Below are positions 10,239-21,680 of a DNA stretch of 64,000 nt, in pieces. Positions within the stretch are counted from its first letter, which is position 1. The number at the start of each line of letters is the position of its first letter. This stretch comes from Cyclaneusma minus (Eukaryota; Ascomycota; Leotiomycetes; Marthamycetales; Marthamycetaceae). Both the position numbers and the translations under genes were made by a program. The notes below the pieces were generated by a model. That model searched no databases. It was not told the origin of the DNA and saw nothing but the letters and a program-made list of their open reading frames with translations. The stretch covers positions 124,001 through 188,000 of the forward strand of contig JAKZHN010000039.1 of the NCBI GenBank assembly GCA_037179335.1. Reading direction: 5' to 3'.

Positions 10239-11810
10239 AGTGGTGGAGTGGGTTTCTTGGGATTTGGGGAAGGAGTTGCGAATATGTTGGGTTTTGAATG
10301 GGGGTGGGGATTTGGGAGTGGGATGGGAGAGGCAAGGTAGGAGAAAGATTTGCTCAAGGGTGTTTGGGGAGTCTTTGGGGTCCCTTCTGGTGGGACTATC
10401 TGGGCTTGTCGGATCCGGCATGATGGGTGCTGGGGCTGATGAAATCCATTGGGAACATTTTCTTCTCATTCCTCCCCCCTGAGATGTATTCTTGTCTCCC
10501 GGGCAGTCGGGGAGCCGAGGGAACGATATTCAGGTCTGAGTTGCGATGATTCTATGGACCGGTCCCGCGGACTATCAATCCCACCTTTCTTCAGCTGGCC
10601 TTCGGAGTTTCCTCCGCGATGTTCATGTCTGGGTCGTGAGATCATAGTACATGTTGTTTATGTTGATTCCCGTTACCCTTGCGACGATGATAGCAAGGAT
10701 CTTGGCTGCTCACTCATCAACCTCATTTCACGTCGTTGTTCTCTTTCTTTCTTTTTCCATCCCAACGCTGGCGGCTGGGTACGTGCATGCTGTCCCGGAA
10801 ATTTATCACTATGTCCTTTGCTTTTTCCATCTATTTTAATAATTGCATCTCGGTATGATTTCGGACTTCGGACTCCCAGCATTCTTTCATTATTTCATGT
10901 TTTCTTTTCCCAAACTCGCAAGGCAAGACGCATCAGTCTTGCATCTCCGCGACTCCAGACTCCGCATACTCCGTATTCCCCAGATCCCGGAACCGAAATC
11001 GGGTATGCACTGCAAAAATACGGGGTGAGGGACCCGAAAGACATACATATGTACTGCAAGCGGTACATAGCTGTTGTGGACGGTGGAGCCGCAACCTGCA
11101 AAGCTGTTGACGCAACATTGATACTTGTGACTTGTCAGCCAGGGCTACTTGTCAACTGTTGTGCAACATGTTACAGCCTTGGATAGATCATCCCGGCGGG
11201 CCATGCATGCATACCCGCCTCAACATACAGGCTGTAAGGCGTCGTCAAATCTTCCAAAACCATTGGCGGACAGCCCACGATCTTTGCAATACGATCTGAA
11301 ACGGCAAAAAGGCTATCGCCGCCGACCCTAACCTGGTCTTTGGAATTCGGCCCTTTGGGAGATGCGAGAACCCGAAACACTGGGCGAGATTGGGTATTTC
11401 TGCATTGCATTTGCAGCAGATGTATGTGCGTGCAGCCATGCGTGATGCGGTATTGGATTGTCTTAGTCTCGAGCGTGACGAGCGTCTCAAAAACTCCACT
11501 GATCAGAGATCGTGACAAGTCTCAACAGATGCAGCTTGCAGATGAGACTCCACACAAACGCGTCGAGGATTCGATCTGGTGATCTGAGACTGCCTTGTTC
11601 GCAAGCTCAACCCAACGGATAACAACAACGGCCAACAACGGCCAACAACGGCCAACAATGGCCAAAAACAGCGGAAGCCCTGGGTACCTGGTCCCTAGAG
11701 CCTGGTCCTTGGAACTCTCAACCCCAGAACATACAGTATCTCGAACGGAGCTGAACGCCTTGTTTGAGGAGATTGGGTAGCTCTACATTGCATTTGCTGC
11801 GATCATGGTA
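10239..11810. other. Intergenic region with degenerate direct repeat
   Basis: No intact gene. A diverged direct repeat links about 11330-11425 with 11697-11805 (shared CCTGGTC[TC]TTGGAA[TC]TC, GAGATTGGGTA and CATTGCATTTGC blocks). Differences are mostly transitions. This suggests a duplicated, decayed sequence. Confidence 0.4.
11621..11670. repeat. 10-bp tandem repeat, GGCCAACAAC
   Basis: About four and a half copies of GGCCAACAAC in a row, the last ones with substitutions (GGCCAACAAT, GGCCAAAAAC). It lies between the two copies of a degenerate direct repeat. Confidence 0.85.
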
Positions 11811-12670
11811 CGGGAAACTAGAAAACTAATATCTAAGGAATATATAGATTAGATATATCTAATTTTAGCGCTTGTTTAGATAGATTTGTAGTTTTATTTA
11901 AAAAACTAAAATATCTAAGATAAATATAAGAAAAGCGTTGCAGGCTAGCGCCATAGGCCAGCTTGTTGCAAAAAAAAATAGAATAGCCCTACTTTTAATT
12001 TATAAAATAGTAAAAAAATAAAATAAAAAGCTTTAAAATTGAATTTTCTAGAATTTTTATAAAAAAAACTGTCAAAGTTAAGGGTGATTTAAAGTGAATC
12101 AAATAACTGAAAATTTATTTTTATTCAAATAAATAACAAAATTGAAAATTTCTATAAGTTTTTAATATTATTTTATTTTGAAAATTTTGTATTTTTGCTG
12201 GGATTTTTTAAAAAAAATAGAATTAGACTTTATTTTTATAGCTTTAATATAGCGTTGTAGAGAATTTATATAAAATCAATATAAATTCTAGAATTGAGTT
12301 GTTCAATTATTTTTAGGATTTTATAATCTAGAATAATCAAATTTATACCAAATTTAATAAATCTTTTTTAAAAAAATGCACAAAATATCAATTATAAATA
12401 ATTTGAAAAGTGCATTAAATTACTTATATTATAGCGCTCTATATTGGGGCATAAATGGTAATGTAATTAGCTATTTGAGCACGGGCCGGGGCTATTCGGG
12501 GCTGCCCGGAAGTACCTTTGCATTAAAAATAGGTGTAAAAGTACTTACTCCTTTTACCCCTTAGATTTTATCTAAAAACTATAGATTCCTATCTAATCTA
12601 ACGCTTTTTTAAATAATTAAAAACTATAGTTTTTAACTAAATAGTTTATCGAAACCCGTTTAGTTTCCCG
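11811..12670. mobile_element. AT-rich inverted-repeat element (RIP-like decayed transposon)
   Basis: An 860 bp block of very low GC interrupts sequence of normal composition. It begins CGGGAAACTA and ends with the exact reverse complement TAGTTTCCCG, and both ends are flanked by TA (11809-11810 and 12671-12672). Including flanks, GGTACGGGAAACTA matches its inverse over 14 bp. TA target duplications are typical of Tc1/mariner-type elements and their MITEs. Subterminal AGCG and TTAGAT motifs recur at both ends. No open frame over 65 codons survives. The extreme AT bias fits repeat-induced point mutation. It appears to be inserted at the edge of a decayed direct repeat. Confidence 0.6.
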
Positions 12671-13922
12671 TACCCTGGCTGCGATGCAGGACCAAAACGA
12701 AAGACAGATGCCATTCTGATCCATTTTGAACTCTGGATTTTATTGTAGATAAAATGAACCTAGTTTTTCTCTGGGGTCTCGTAACCATGCTCCACAATAT
12801 GTCTGCGTCTGCATTTCTGCAGTTGCATTCACCGGCAGTTCAGCTGTCATACCACATGTTGGCTGCGATGTAACTTTCAGACTAGAATAGAAAAGCCACA
12901 AATGAGAAATAGGTATTCTTGGTGGGCTAGTACGGGGTCTGAGGTTTTTCATGTCTTATCTTTGAACTGGGGTGTTAGTGTCATGGTCAACAGGGGAACG
13001 TCAAAGAAACTAGAGAAAGTGTCGCCTGTGACTTGCTAGTATGAAGTTGTCTGAGACTTGTCATGCTTGGCTGCCGTGATGTGTGAGGGCAAAGAATATG
13101 CGCCTTTCACTTTCTTAGGTACCTAGCCCTGAGTTCATTTGTAGTGAGCTTTGATCAAGAAATCTGATTCTGCAAAACGATGACGGAACTTGGGGCCGTG
13201 GGAACGTGGGACTTCAAGACTGTGTTATGGGAACACTAGAATAGTTTGGGACAGGGGCCGGGTCGTCCTCGGTCTATTCATCAAACCTCTGGACTTTGTG
13301 TGTTCTTGTCCGTGTCTTGATGTGCCTGAATTTTTGATCCTGTTGACCGTGATGGATTTTTACCAGTCAGCAAGAACTGGTGTCGGGAGGAAGACTTGGA
13401 GAAATCAGATCTCAATACACGCTGTATAGCATGAGACCGAAAGAGCAAAAGTTAGCTCTCACTAGGTGAACTTCGGGCCGGATGCTCTACGGAGAGTTGA
13501 GCAAGCAGATGTGCTGCTCATGGCTGCTTCTGCAAAGCCCGGATTCTGTCATTCTGGAGCTTTGTTGCTTCAATAGTTGTTATCTTAGTATGATGGCGTG
13601 ATTGGCATCCCATCAACTTTTAGGAATAACTTTGCCTTCGAAATACTAAGAATCAGATCTGAACATAGAACTACGATCTCAAACTGAAGCTTGGCGATGA
13701 CTGTCTGGGACAGTACCGCATCTCACTGGTTCAGGCTCCCTAGACGAGGCTCCCTGGACGAGGCTCCCTAGACGAATCACACTTTTCAAGCCGAACACTC
13801 CCTGACATCCTCACTCAACCAAGCGAAACAAGCATTCAAAGGTGTCAAACACTTCAACAAGAACGATCAGCAGCTCAACAAAAAAACTGGGAATCATCAA
13901 ATCTATCGTCCATATATAACCC
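12671..13922. other. Intergenic region between the AT-rich element and the amidase
   Basis: No gene supported. It contains a 14 bp triplicate repeat (listed) and the 3' flank of the amidase. Confidence 0.45.
13734..13775. repeat. 14-bp tandem repeat, three copies
   Basis: GGCTCCCTAGACGA at 13734 and 13762 and GGCTCCCTGGACGA at 13748. No function evident. Confidence 0.9.
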
Positions 13923-15573
13923 CTACAACTTCTTCCAATCATAAGCCTGCTCCCAGCTCGCCGCCACCTTCAAACAAGTCAAATCCTCAAACTTCCTCCC
14001 CACAATCTGCAATCCCGTCGGCAACTTCACTTTCTCATCATCCCTCGCCGGCACCATACCCACCGGCAGACTCAGCGCCGGATGGCCACTGCTATTGAAT
14101 GTCGCCGTATTATAAGTACAGCCAATCGTCCTACTCAGCATCTCCAACGGTCCCATGGCGCCATTTCTCTGCTCCTCCGTCCGCAATCTCACAGGCGGAA
14201 AGATAATCGTCGGCGTCACCAAGACATCAACGTCCTTGAACGCTGCTTCATACGCATCGTTCAGTTTCCTGAGTAAGTTGGTGCAGCGCGCGTGTAGCTT
14301 GGGGCCGTAGCGCTCGCGCAGGAAGAGGCCGCGTAAGTAGATGTTTTGTCCGCCGGGACCGAGGGCGTCGAAGGCAGCTTGGGAAAGCTGTGGGCCGATG
14401 AGTTCGGCGCGGTCGGGGAACAACAATTGTTTGCGCCCGGAAGGTGCGCCGAGGAGGCCTTGCTGCGTGCCAGCCATGGGCAAAGCGACCATCCAGACCA
14501 TGCCGGAGTCTTTGTGTAAGGGGATTGAAATAGACTTTACCTCGGCACCGAGGGCTTTGAGACCTTCGATTGCGGAGTGGGAAGCGGTTGCGACGTTGGG
14601 GTCGGTGAGGGGGTCTTGGAATCCTTCTTCGAGGACGCCGACGCGGATGCCTTTCAGGGGCAACTCAGGGATGGCGAGATGCTTGGCGATCTCTTCGGTA
14701 TACTTGATGGTGCCGGGAGGATGGTTGTATGGTTGACGATCATCAATGCCGTCGGTGCCGGCGATGACTTCGAGGAGGCGAGCGCAATCGGGCACGTTCT
14801 TGGCCATGGGGCCTGCGTGGTCTATTGTTGCTTCGAGACTGATGATGCCGGTGTAGGGAACTGAACCCCAGGTTGGCTTCAGGCCAACAATACCGCAGTT
14901 TGCGGAGGGAAGACGGATGGATCCACCTTGGTCACCCCCTATGGCCATGTCGACAACGCCAGTACCGACAAGACGACCACTGCCACTCGACGAGCCGCCG
15001 CTGCTGTAGCCATCGGCATAGGGATTGTGGACAGGTCCAGTCACGGAAGTATCACTTGAGTCATGTTAGCAGGTCATCGATTACAGCAACACATAAAACC
15101 GAGAGAAGAAATACCTGACAGCACCAAAGCAGTTGTTCTCACAAGCGGCCTTTCCAACGATGATTCCTCCCGCATCCAAAATCCTCGTCACAACCGTAGC
15201 ATCGACATCCGGCGTCCACTCCAACGCCCCCGTACCATTCGTACACGGCACGCCCGCCAGCGCCACATTATCTTTCAGCGCCACAGTCACCCCCTTTAGC
15301 ATATCACTCTTCGGCTTCGTACACTTCACAGTCGCCTTCCACGCCCACCCCCCTTTCTCCGTCTTCTCGCCCTCAGGTCTATGCACATCCTCTCTTGGAT
15401 AAAGATCCAAATCTACTTTTGGATAGTAGTCCGGCAGGTCCAGCACTTCTTTGGCGCAGTGATTCAACCCCGCCAACAGCTTTGAATAATCTTCCAAGGA
15501 AGATTCGGGGATGGAGAGGCCAGCCTTAGAGGCTAGCTCCTGTACATCGGAGGGGGAGACTGCGGTCTCTGGA
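13923..15573 (-). CDS. Amidase signature family hydrolase (5' end unresolved)
   Basis: Minus-strand exons 15573-15115 and 15054-13923 join across a 60 bp intron (GTATTT...TCAAG) and give about 530 aa. The family hydrolyses carboxamides through a Ser-cisSer-Lys triad. All parts are visible: Lys in VALKDNVALAGVP, the GGSSSGSG motif, and Ser in IGGDQGGSIRLPS followed by GIVGLKPTWGSVPY. The GGDQGGSIR form resembles the broad-specificity amidase group; the natural substrate is unknown. No ATG occurs in frame before the catalytic lysine. Upstream there is a good acceptor (CTGCAG at 15574-15579) with an ACTGAC branch site, so a first exon is likely missing. One candidate ATG is at 15774 with a donor near 15727. 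Alternatively the start has been lost. Confidence 0.85.
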
Positions 15574-18500
15574 CTGCAGTGAAGAACGCCATGGTCAGTA
15601 TCCCATTCGTCATCGTCTGAAGTGCGTTTAAGCTTGCGAAGCTTTTGCTCAAGCTTCAACCGCTTGCGAAGCCTGTGGAGGGAGTGGAGACCACATGGGT
15701 CACCACATCTTCAATGACGAAATACACCACAGATCCAAACCCCCATCCAGTCCTGCAAGAATCATTGAGGACATTCCAAAAATCAGTTTTTGAAAAGAAG
15801 CTTAAATAAAACCTCCGATAAATTCGGAAAAATAACGACACGCAATATACCAAGGAACTTCGGGGTCATCGCGGTGGGAAAGGATACGAGTGGAGTAGAA
15901 TAGACGAATACGTACGCTATGGATCCTAGCACAGACACCGACATCCTCAGTTTACTTTCTTCAGCTTTGACAGCGGCAGCAACGTCTGTTCAATTCCTTG
16001 TTTCTGAAATATACCCCGGATGTTTCAGCTATGGGACGGTGCGCAAACTCGACAATTCCACGAACCCGAATCACAGTTCAAGTTGCCACCAAACTGCGGT
16101 TTCCGCTTCCAAGGCACGCCGTTTATTGAAGGAACTGTGTCGACCTGTCTCCGGCTCTTCGATGGTACTCTAAGGGACGGACAAATTCTTGCTTTTCGAC
16201 GCGGTGGCGATGCAAACTGCAATTCAAGTTGCTTGGGGGCATCCTCGCAAGGGAGACGTATGCTCCTCATTAAGTATGTCTAGTTGAAACGGAACTCCTA
16301 GTGTTGTGATAGCATCTAGGAGATTTGAGAGTTCGTGCTATCGCCAGCATCGCCGTCCATGTCGTTATCGCTGCCACGAGAGAGGCGCAGTGGTGACCCT
16401 GGTGGGCTTTCTTATGATCTTATCAGGGATGAGGGGGTCGCTGGGGTCGCTGTTCCGATTTCCGCAGACGCCGGGGCCGCTCGCTCTGACCCGAGAGTTC
16501 AAACATCCGCCCGCCGTTTGTTTGTTCCGTGAATAGCTATGTCCGCCGTGGGCCAGCTGTTTCAATTTCATCTCATCAACCAACCGTGCCCTTCGTTACT
16601 CCCGAGGTGGTTACGATCACAAGTTTCTCGATCAGTTGATGTAGATAGATGTGGGAAGTCCTCGCCGCCGACAAATCGTTTTCCTTCGATCCTCCCTCAT
16701 AGTCTTTGCAAACGGATCTTGCCATGAAGGTCGGCATCCACGGTCTCGTATCAAGGCATAGCAACAATTCTCTTCCCTCCATCTCAGAGCGCCACCATGC
16801 ATGCACCTTTGACAACTCAGCACAGATCGCAACAACCTCCAAGTTCCGGTCCCGAACTACCAACATCCGCATCGTCCCAAGCTGTCAAAATCAGCATGCG
16901 AACGTCACTTGTCAAGAGGCTGTCAACAGAAATAAGGCCGAAGCGTCAACCCTGTCTGGCCCTCTTGGCAATTAGGAAACCCTGTTGCGCATCAGCTTAG
17001 GGCCGGCACCTATTAAGGCGATATTTCCGAACACGGTGAAAATCTACCGGATCCCCACTGTTGAGCATGGTGAGCACGGCTCAGCAAAACTCGGTTTCGC
17101 ACGTCAACTGCAAGGCGGACCTGAACGGGCGGGTCCTTAAGAGATCTGATAAGATCATAAGATTCTCACGCTATTAATTTGGCAATAAACTTTGTTTGTT
17201 AGCAGACGCGCGGGAGCTGGATTGATATTAGGAGAGAAGAGCCGAGTGATGTCCGTCCGGGTTTCTAACGAGCTTGATAGCCTGAAAAGTGGCAAGTCGA
17301 GCATTGGGGGGGTATCTGAGTCTGACTATCTGTCAGGGACGATCGTCGAGTTTTCGTTATTGAATGTTGTGTAATGTGTACTGACTCTCCTTCCAGAGCA
17401 GGCTACGCGGCCTACGTTTCAATTGTATGCTTTGCTGAAGGTTATGTCATCGACTCTTCTCTAAGAGAAGCACACTCCGATGCAAAGTCCCTTCGACAAC
17501 TACTTGTGTGGCGATTTAGTGTGTCCCAGCGTGTTCCCGTTTTACCTATATAGCTGCCGGAGTATTATATCAGAAATCCTATCTTATAGGTCAGACCGAG
17601 TGGCCAATTAGAATTCTAGAAAATATTAATCAAATAACATTAATGGCGTATGCGGGTATATTAATCGTTGTCCGAATAGCCTCAGATATTCTTTCGCACT
17701 CGGGAGCATTGCTAAATGGCCAACCCAAAGCAATTCTGTCCTCACAACGTGCAGAAAACCACGCTAGGACACACTAAAAATAGCCACACAACAGTACAAG
17801 TCTCAATAATCAAGGACAAGCTTCTCGGGGGGTGGGGGGTACTAGAAATGTACCAAGACGCCCAAGTGGGGGCCCGCTGGCTTATGTACATACAATCTGT
17901 CAATCAAGTGCCAAAAGAGGTCAAAGACCCTGAAGATTGCATGACACCCGTCTAGCTGGTATCTAGACCGTCCATATAAGGCTGCGATCGTCGCCCTATG
18001 GTCTCTACCCACCCAAATACTACATACTCGGGAGTGGGCATCAAAGCGGCAGCCTCCCAACTTTCCAAACATTAGGGATGGCTGCAGCAAAAATGCCATG
18101 TTTCAGTGCTCTGCAGCATGTGGTCGTTGTCACATGTCGAATGGGGGACTCGAGGAATAAGTATGTATGTTCCACGACGTTGAAGATCCCACGGAAAAAT
18201 TCCAAAAACGACTACCTATGATACGCAGCAAGCCGGTGGGAAAGAAGCCATGTGGTGAGCTTCAGCGATCAGCCAGTGGACCGGCAGTGGTGGTCGCTCC
18301 GTCCGGCGCGAAAGCATTGAAGATCATTCGGGATGTTTTCCAAACGGCCCACTTCCGCCAGGCTGAGCGTCTGAACTTCGCTGCTGAACGCGCAAGCTTG
18401 CTCCTAACACTGTTACACACTGTGACAATATCGAAGAAGCGCGAACGAGCACATCCCAGGCGATCCTGAGCGTTTATGTTCGTTGTTTCATGCGGTGGTT

Positions 18501-19348
18501 GTGGAGATTGGACTTCCAACCCCTCAGACGATACCCGTGTCCCACGAGAACGGCTGAACCGCAGAATTTCAAAGACATGCGACAGTCAGCACAGAACGCC
18601 ACACGGTCGTCGGTCGATCATTTTGAAGGAAAGTGACTCACTGTGGTTGTACACGTGGCGCACCATGGGACTACCTGGGTACATTCCAGAGCCAGGCTGA
18701 AGCGTGGCTACGCCATGAAACTGTCTGGGTACATTCCACAGCCAGGCTGAAAGCATGGCTACACGGGACCATAGACTCGATCCAGTCCTCGAAGCCCCTT
18801 TCGGTGTCCCACGTAGCCTCCTAGATTCGCCAAAGAGACGTCACAGACGTTGTTAGAGTATGTACTCGGACGCTTCACCGTCGTTTCAACGGTGAGAATC
18901 GAGAGTCTCTCACAGATCGTGACAAAAGGGAGAAGAGAAAGAAGCTCACGATGTCGGGGCGGTCCGAAAGGTCCGGGGCAGGCAAAATGGCCAGATCAGA
19001 GTCTAAGGTCTACCTAGTGATCCATCTGTGTACCGTATGCATCTTCTCGATAGAAGGGCCTAGACAGACAAGATGGCCAGATTAGAATCTAAGGTCTATT
19101 GCTCTATTTGTGTAGGTATCCTCAAAGCAGACTCGTACAGCCCAATCCCTGTGTCTATGGTATCGTGATCTATAGCCCCCATTCCCCCTATTAACACATG
19201 CGTGAAATTTCTATATGCGGACCTTCGTATATGCAGACTGCTAGCGTGAGCTCTAGACGCCAATATCGTCCTGGCCCACACCCCTACCCCAAAATCACGG
19301 GATTCAGTGCATCCCCAGGACCATCTGCCTGCCCATTGCCACTCTTCT
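15574..19348. other. Long gene-poor intergenic region
   Basis: About 3.8 kb with no convincing gene on either strand. Open frames are short, lack start context and show no domain. It includes a moderately AT-rich patch near 17560-17720, a 50 bp period repeat (18675-18762), and two diverged copies of a GGCCAGAT[CT]AGA[GA]TCTAAGGTCTA sequence near 18989 and 19074. These differ by transitions. Confidence 0.45.
18675..18762. repeat. Direct repeat, period 50 bp
   Basis: CTGGGTACATTCCA followed by AGCCAGGCTGAA and TGGCTAC occurs at 18675-18711 and again at 18725-18762 with few changes. Confidence 0.75.
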
Positions 19349-21680
19349 CTAAATGGCCCCCAAAAACGAGGTCCCAAAGCCAAGTAAGATGCCTGCCCAA
19401 GAACAAAAACCATCAGTACACAATATTCCGGCACCCGATGTAGAAGTAGAAGTAGAAGTGGCGGTAGCAGACGTAGCAGATCCCGTAGCCGTTCCCGTAG
19501 TCGTTCCAGTCGAATCCCCCGTGCTATCCCAGTAGCCGCAAACTTTCGCTCCCTCAAGCAGCGCTGTCGGATATAGCACTTTGGGCAGACCTTCGCCCAT
19601 CGGTACTGTCACGCTGCCATCGGAAGCTACCGATAAATTTGAGCAGCTGAAAATTTCGGTCACTTGGGTGCCGCCGATATAGCCTGTGTCGGGGACGGTG
19701 AGGTTGTAGGTGACGCCGGTGCTGTTTAGGTTGGACAGGATGGTGATTACTTGGCTGCCGGTGTAGCCTTTGCGCATGGCAATGGTGTTGGCATCGCTGT
19801 GGATGGGGAAGTTTCTATAAGTGGTGTAGTTGCGGGCGACAGAGATGGCGTGGGTGCGGATGGCGTTGAGTGTGGTGATGTGTGAGTAGAGGGGCGATGT
19901 GGTGTTGTATCCGGAAGGCCAGACGGCTTCGCGATTCAGGGGTGAGGCGCCACCGTTGTAATGCTGTTCCTGGCCCTCGTATACTGGACATGTGTGAATA
20001 TAGTTCGCTGGTAAATCTGTTGGGATTGGTGGCGAGAAGACTTACTGATTGGGATGCCGTCGGCTAGGATAGTGTAGGCAATGATGTTCTTGGCTAGCTG
20101 GAAAGGATTCAGTGTGTCATGCATTTCACGTGCTTTACGATGCTTGACTTACCGACATGTCCTCTGTATAATATGGAAAGCGGTCCACATCATGATTTTC
20201 TGAGAAAGAACCGAGGACGGTGGGGTCCTGATATTGTCAGTAACATTTGATATTGTTGATGGCGGGGAATCGCCACAGTCAGGTTCGACGTACGGAACAG
20301 TTTCCTTTCACTGCGTTGATCTCGTCCACAAGGTCGCTAATGCTTCCGGTGTCCGCGACGAAAGCTCTTTGGAGAACATAGTAGCTGGGAGAAAGTTTCA
20401 GTCAATTGTCAATACACGTGGATAGGAGCAGCACATACATCGGATAGTTCAAGACACTGCCGATGTAGTCTTGCCACGGACATGTGGTAGAGACAGCACC
20501 GTCATCTACCTCTCCAATGGCAAAGACGCCAGCAGCTTCGGTGAAGTTCGGAAAGAATGAGGGATTTACATTGATAGCGGAGTCAACCCGCAAACCATCC
20601 ACTGCCAAATTGTTAATATGTTTTTCATATAGAAGAGAAAGGAGGGACTTGCCGGAGTAATTAGAGACAACCTCCGCGATCCATTCATACAACATGCCAG
20701 CGACGACGGGATCTTCAGTCTTCAAATCAGGATCACTGACCGCGTCATCCCCAAGCCAGCACTGGAAAAATACTCGTCAGTGTCCGGTTTCTCATCCTGA
20801 CCCGAGAGTGTAGGTACTTACAACTTCAAGACTAGTGGAGTTTTCATAATCAATTTCGCAGTACTCGTGGAAGTACTTTGCATCATTGAAGGGAACATAT
20901 GCGCTGTAGTCCGGCTCACTTCCGTTGGCAGGACTGCCGTGCATTCCAAAGTGGTTGACGACGACGTCGAGCATAAGATACTGCAGCCTATATTAGCAGA
21001 TAAGGCAGAGTACTATGGAAGTGGGGGATCGCCCACCATGTCCCGTGCATGCATGGCATCGACAAGGGCCTTGAGTTCGGCCTCAGTGCCAAAGTACTCA
21101 TTTAATTTGTACATATCTTTCTCTCGTTAGAACAAGTGCCCGTAATGAGTCAACGTTGGGAAGGACTCACCATGTTGCCAATACCCGTGATATGACGTTT
21201 CGTCTGCCGTGTTGCCTTGCAGTTGATAAGTGATGGGAGAAATCCAGATCTACCACGAAAATGCTTGTTGTCAGTAATTGTCCGGCAATGAGGTTCAACT
21301 CTTTGCAACAGGATCCCCGGATGAAAAGTTGATCTCACAGCGTTGAAGCCCATGTTCTCGATATAATCAAGGTTTCTTTGTATACCAGACCACGTGCCTA
21401 GTACCTGGTTAGCAGCAATTCCATAGTGTTGAAGGCTACAGAAACCAAGGATAGGCATGGAACAGGTGATATGGGAAAGAGCTCATGATGGAGTAAACGT
21501 ACCACCGCAATACCAGCCAGCCTCCAGATCACATGGTACTTCCGTGGAGCCATTTGCAAACCCGAAACGATCCGTCATGACCTGGTAGATACTTCTCGAA
21601 CGCCATTCTTCAGCAGTGGCGGATCTCACGGTCCGAATGGCAAGTGAGAGAACGAGTAGGTGCGGTACGGCAGAGAGCAT
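19349..21680 (-). CDS. GPI-anchored GH13 alpha-amylase / glucanotransferase-like
   Basis: Eleven exons on the minus strand: 21680-21503, 21397-21339, 21249-21171, 21116-21037, 20980-20822, 20761-20653, 20601-20439, 20384-20294, 20227-20153, 20097-20046 and 19983-19349; 559 aa. All junctions are in frame. It has an N-terminal signal peptide, then the GH13 barrel: VMTDRFGF, YLMLDVVVNHFG, nucleophile Asp228 in VDGLRVDSA, acid/base Glu252 in AIGEVDDG, and Asp319 in SENHDVDRF. A Thr/Ser-rich linker and a hydrophobic end (WAGILLGFGTSFLGAI) indicate a GPI anchor. This matches the Aspergillus AgtA/AmyD group, extracellular enzymes that modify cell-wall alpha-glucan. It sits head-to-head with alpha-1,3-glucan synthase, as in Aspergillus clusters. 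Intron 6 (20602-20652) is a 51 bp GC-AG intron that is in frame and stop-free. Confidence 0.92.

Noticed and set aside
11245..11499. GGDSL motif on the minus strand, similar to a peptidyl-carrier (NRPS) site
   Set aside because: Only a few residues match, no other NRPS motif is near and the frame is short; kept only as part of a weak finding.
15919..16173. Plus-strand frame starting MDPSTDTDILSLL
   Set aside because: Short, no exon continuation, no domain; start resemblance to other fungal proteins is weak.
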